NCBI GenBank assembly: GCA_964441755.1
Contig: CAYTVG010000033.1
Span: 1 to 24,128, forward strand
From: JAUMBM01 sp964441755
Lineage (GTDB): Bacteria > Bacteroidota > Bacteroidia > Chitinophagales > Saprospiraceae
Length of the DNA stretch: 24,128 bases
Direction of reading: 5' to 3'
The translations under genes and the position numbers were made by a program. Below, one piece after another: positions 23,840 through 24,128 of this stretch. Below the pieces are notes generated by a model that was not told the origin of the DNA, ran no database searches, and was given only the letters and a program-made list of their open reading frames with translations. Each line of letters starts with the position of its first letter. The stretch's first letter is position 1.

Positions 23840-24128
23840 TGTACACTCCCCCTAGAAAGCAACCGCGAGAAAGTAGAAAAAGAATTATTTTTCCACTTTT
23901 AAATCGTGTAACATGCGCAAGCGTAAAATCAGTAACGCCCAGCGATTGGACATATTGGCTCAATGGGATGCCGGCGCCAGTATAGACGAGCTGTGCCGTA
24001 CGTACCAGATCAGCGCCGCCACCCTATACAATTGGCGGAAGGCTAAAGCGGAAGATGAGGATGAGACCAAGCAGCGGCTCAAAGAGCTGGAAGCAGAAAA
24101 TGCCAGACTTAAAAAGATGTTCGCTGAG
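23840..24128 (+). mobile_element. IS3-family insertion sequence, left end, runs off the window
   Basis: The presumed terminus starts TGTACACTCCCCCTAG at 23840, 73 bases before an orfA start. IS3 ends usually begin TG. Only the left part is in the window, so the right end and target duplication cannot be checked. Confidence 0.6.
23913..24128 (+). CDS. IS3-family transposase OrfA, partial
   Basis: The first 72 residues are present: MRKRKISNAQRLDILAQWDA opens a helix-turn-helix, ISAATLYNWRKAK is the recognition helix region common to IS3 OrfA proteins, and LKELEAENARLKKMFAE is the leucine-zipper coiled coil. OrfA binds the IS ends and joins the downstream OrfB integrase through a programmed frameshift. 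The gene is intact as far as it is visible. Confidence 0.88.
   Translation, partial: MRKRKISNAQRLDILAQWDAGASIDELCRTYQISAATLYNWRKAKAEDEDETKQRLKELEAENARLKKMFAE

Overview
The window looks like Bacteroidota chromosomal DNA, probably from a Saprospiria-type bacterium (Haliscomenobacter/Lewinella-like; this rank is inference). Reasons: promoter elements fit the Bacteroidota TAnnTTTG consensus, Shine-Dalgarno sequences are nearly absent, and the accessory families are typical of the phylum (AAA-ATPase-like/DUF1703, Rpn-type PD-(D/E)XK, AlbA_2 ATP-binding proteins, pentapeptide proteins, IS66 and IS3 debris).

Left third (1-7398): a graveyard of mobile and accessory DNA. An AAA-ATPase-like gene has lost its C-terminal nuclease domain where a REP-like palindrome begins. 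An IS66 transposase remnant follows. Next come two visibly AT-rich cassette-like genes, an SRPBCC protein and a lipoprotein PHB-depolymerase-like esterase, separated by an attC-like imperfect palindrome. Then come a tyrosine-recombinase fragment, two pentapeptide-repeat genes each preceded by the same 423-bp segment (3 mismatches by eye), an Rpn-family nuclease gene, and the 3' end of an AlbA_2-type ATPase gene interrupted by an IS66-type terminus.

Centre and right (7399-21424): one complete type I-B CRISPR-Cas locus, all on the minus strand. The order of transcription is WYL regulator, cas6, cas5, cas3, cas8, cas7, cas4, cas1, cas2, leader, array. The array has 80 repeats of 29 bp, identical by eye, and 79 spacers of 34-37 bp. 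The crRNA strand ends each repeat in ATTGAAAC, the usual I-B 5' handle, so the leader is the AT-rich stretch at 12527-12732 and the newest spacers lie at the high-coordinate end. Cas6 would cut the precursor, Cas5/Cas7/Cas8 (and possibly an internally started Cas11) would form Cascade, Cas3 would degrade targets, and Cas1/Cas2/Cas4 would add spacers. Three spacer pairs come from the same protospacer regions: two share the PAM-side end but differ in length or by one base, and one pair overlaps by 20 nt, which reveals a 5'-CCT flank as a candidate PAM.

Right end (21425-24128): an AlbA_2/HATPase-type ATP-binding protein, a 3' tandem repeat like one at the broken copy in the left third, and the left end of an IS3-family insertion sequence cut by the window edge. 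No tRNA or rRNA was recognised.
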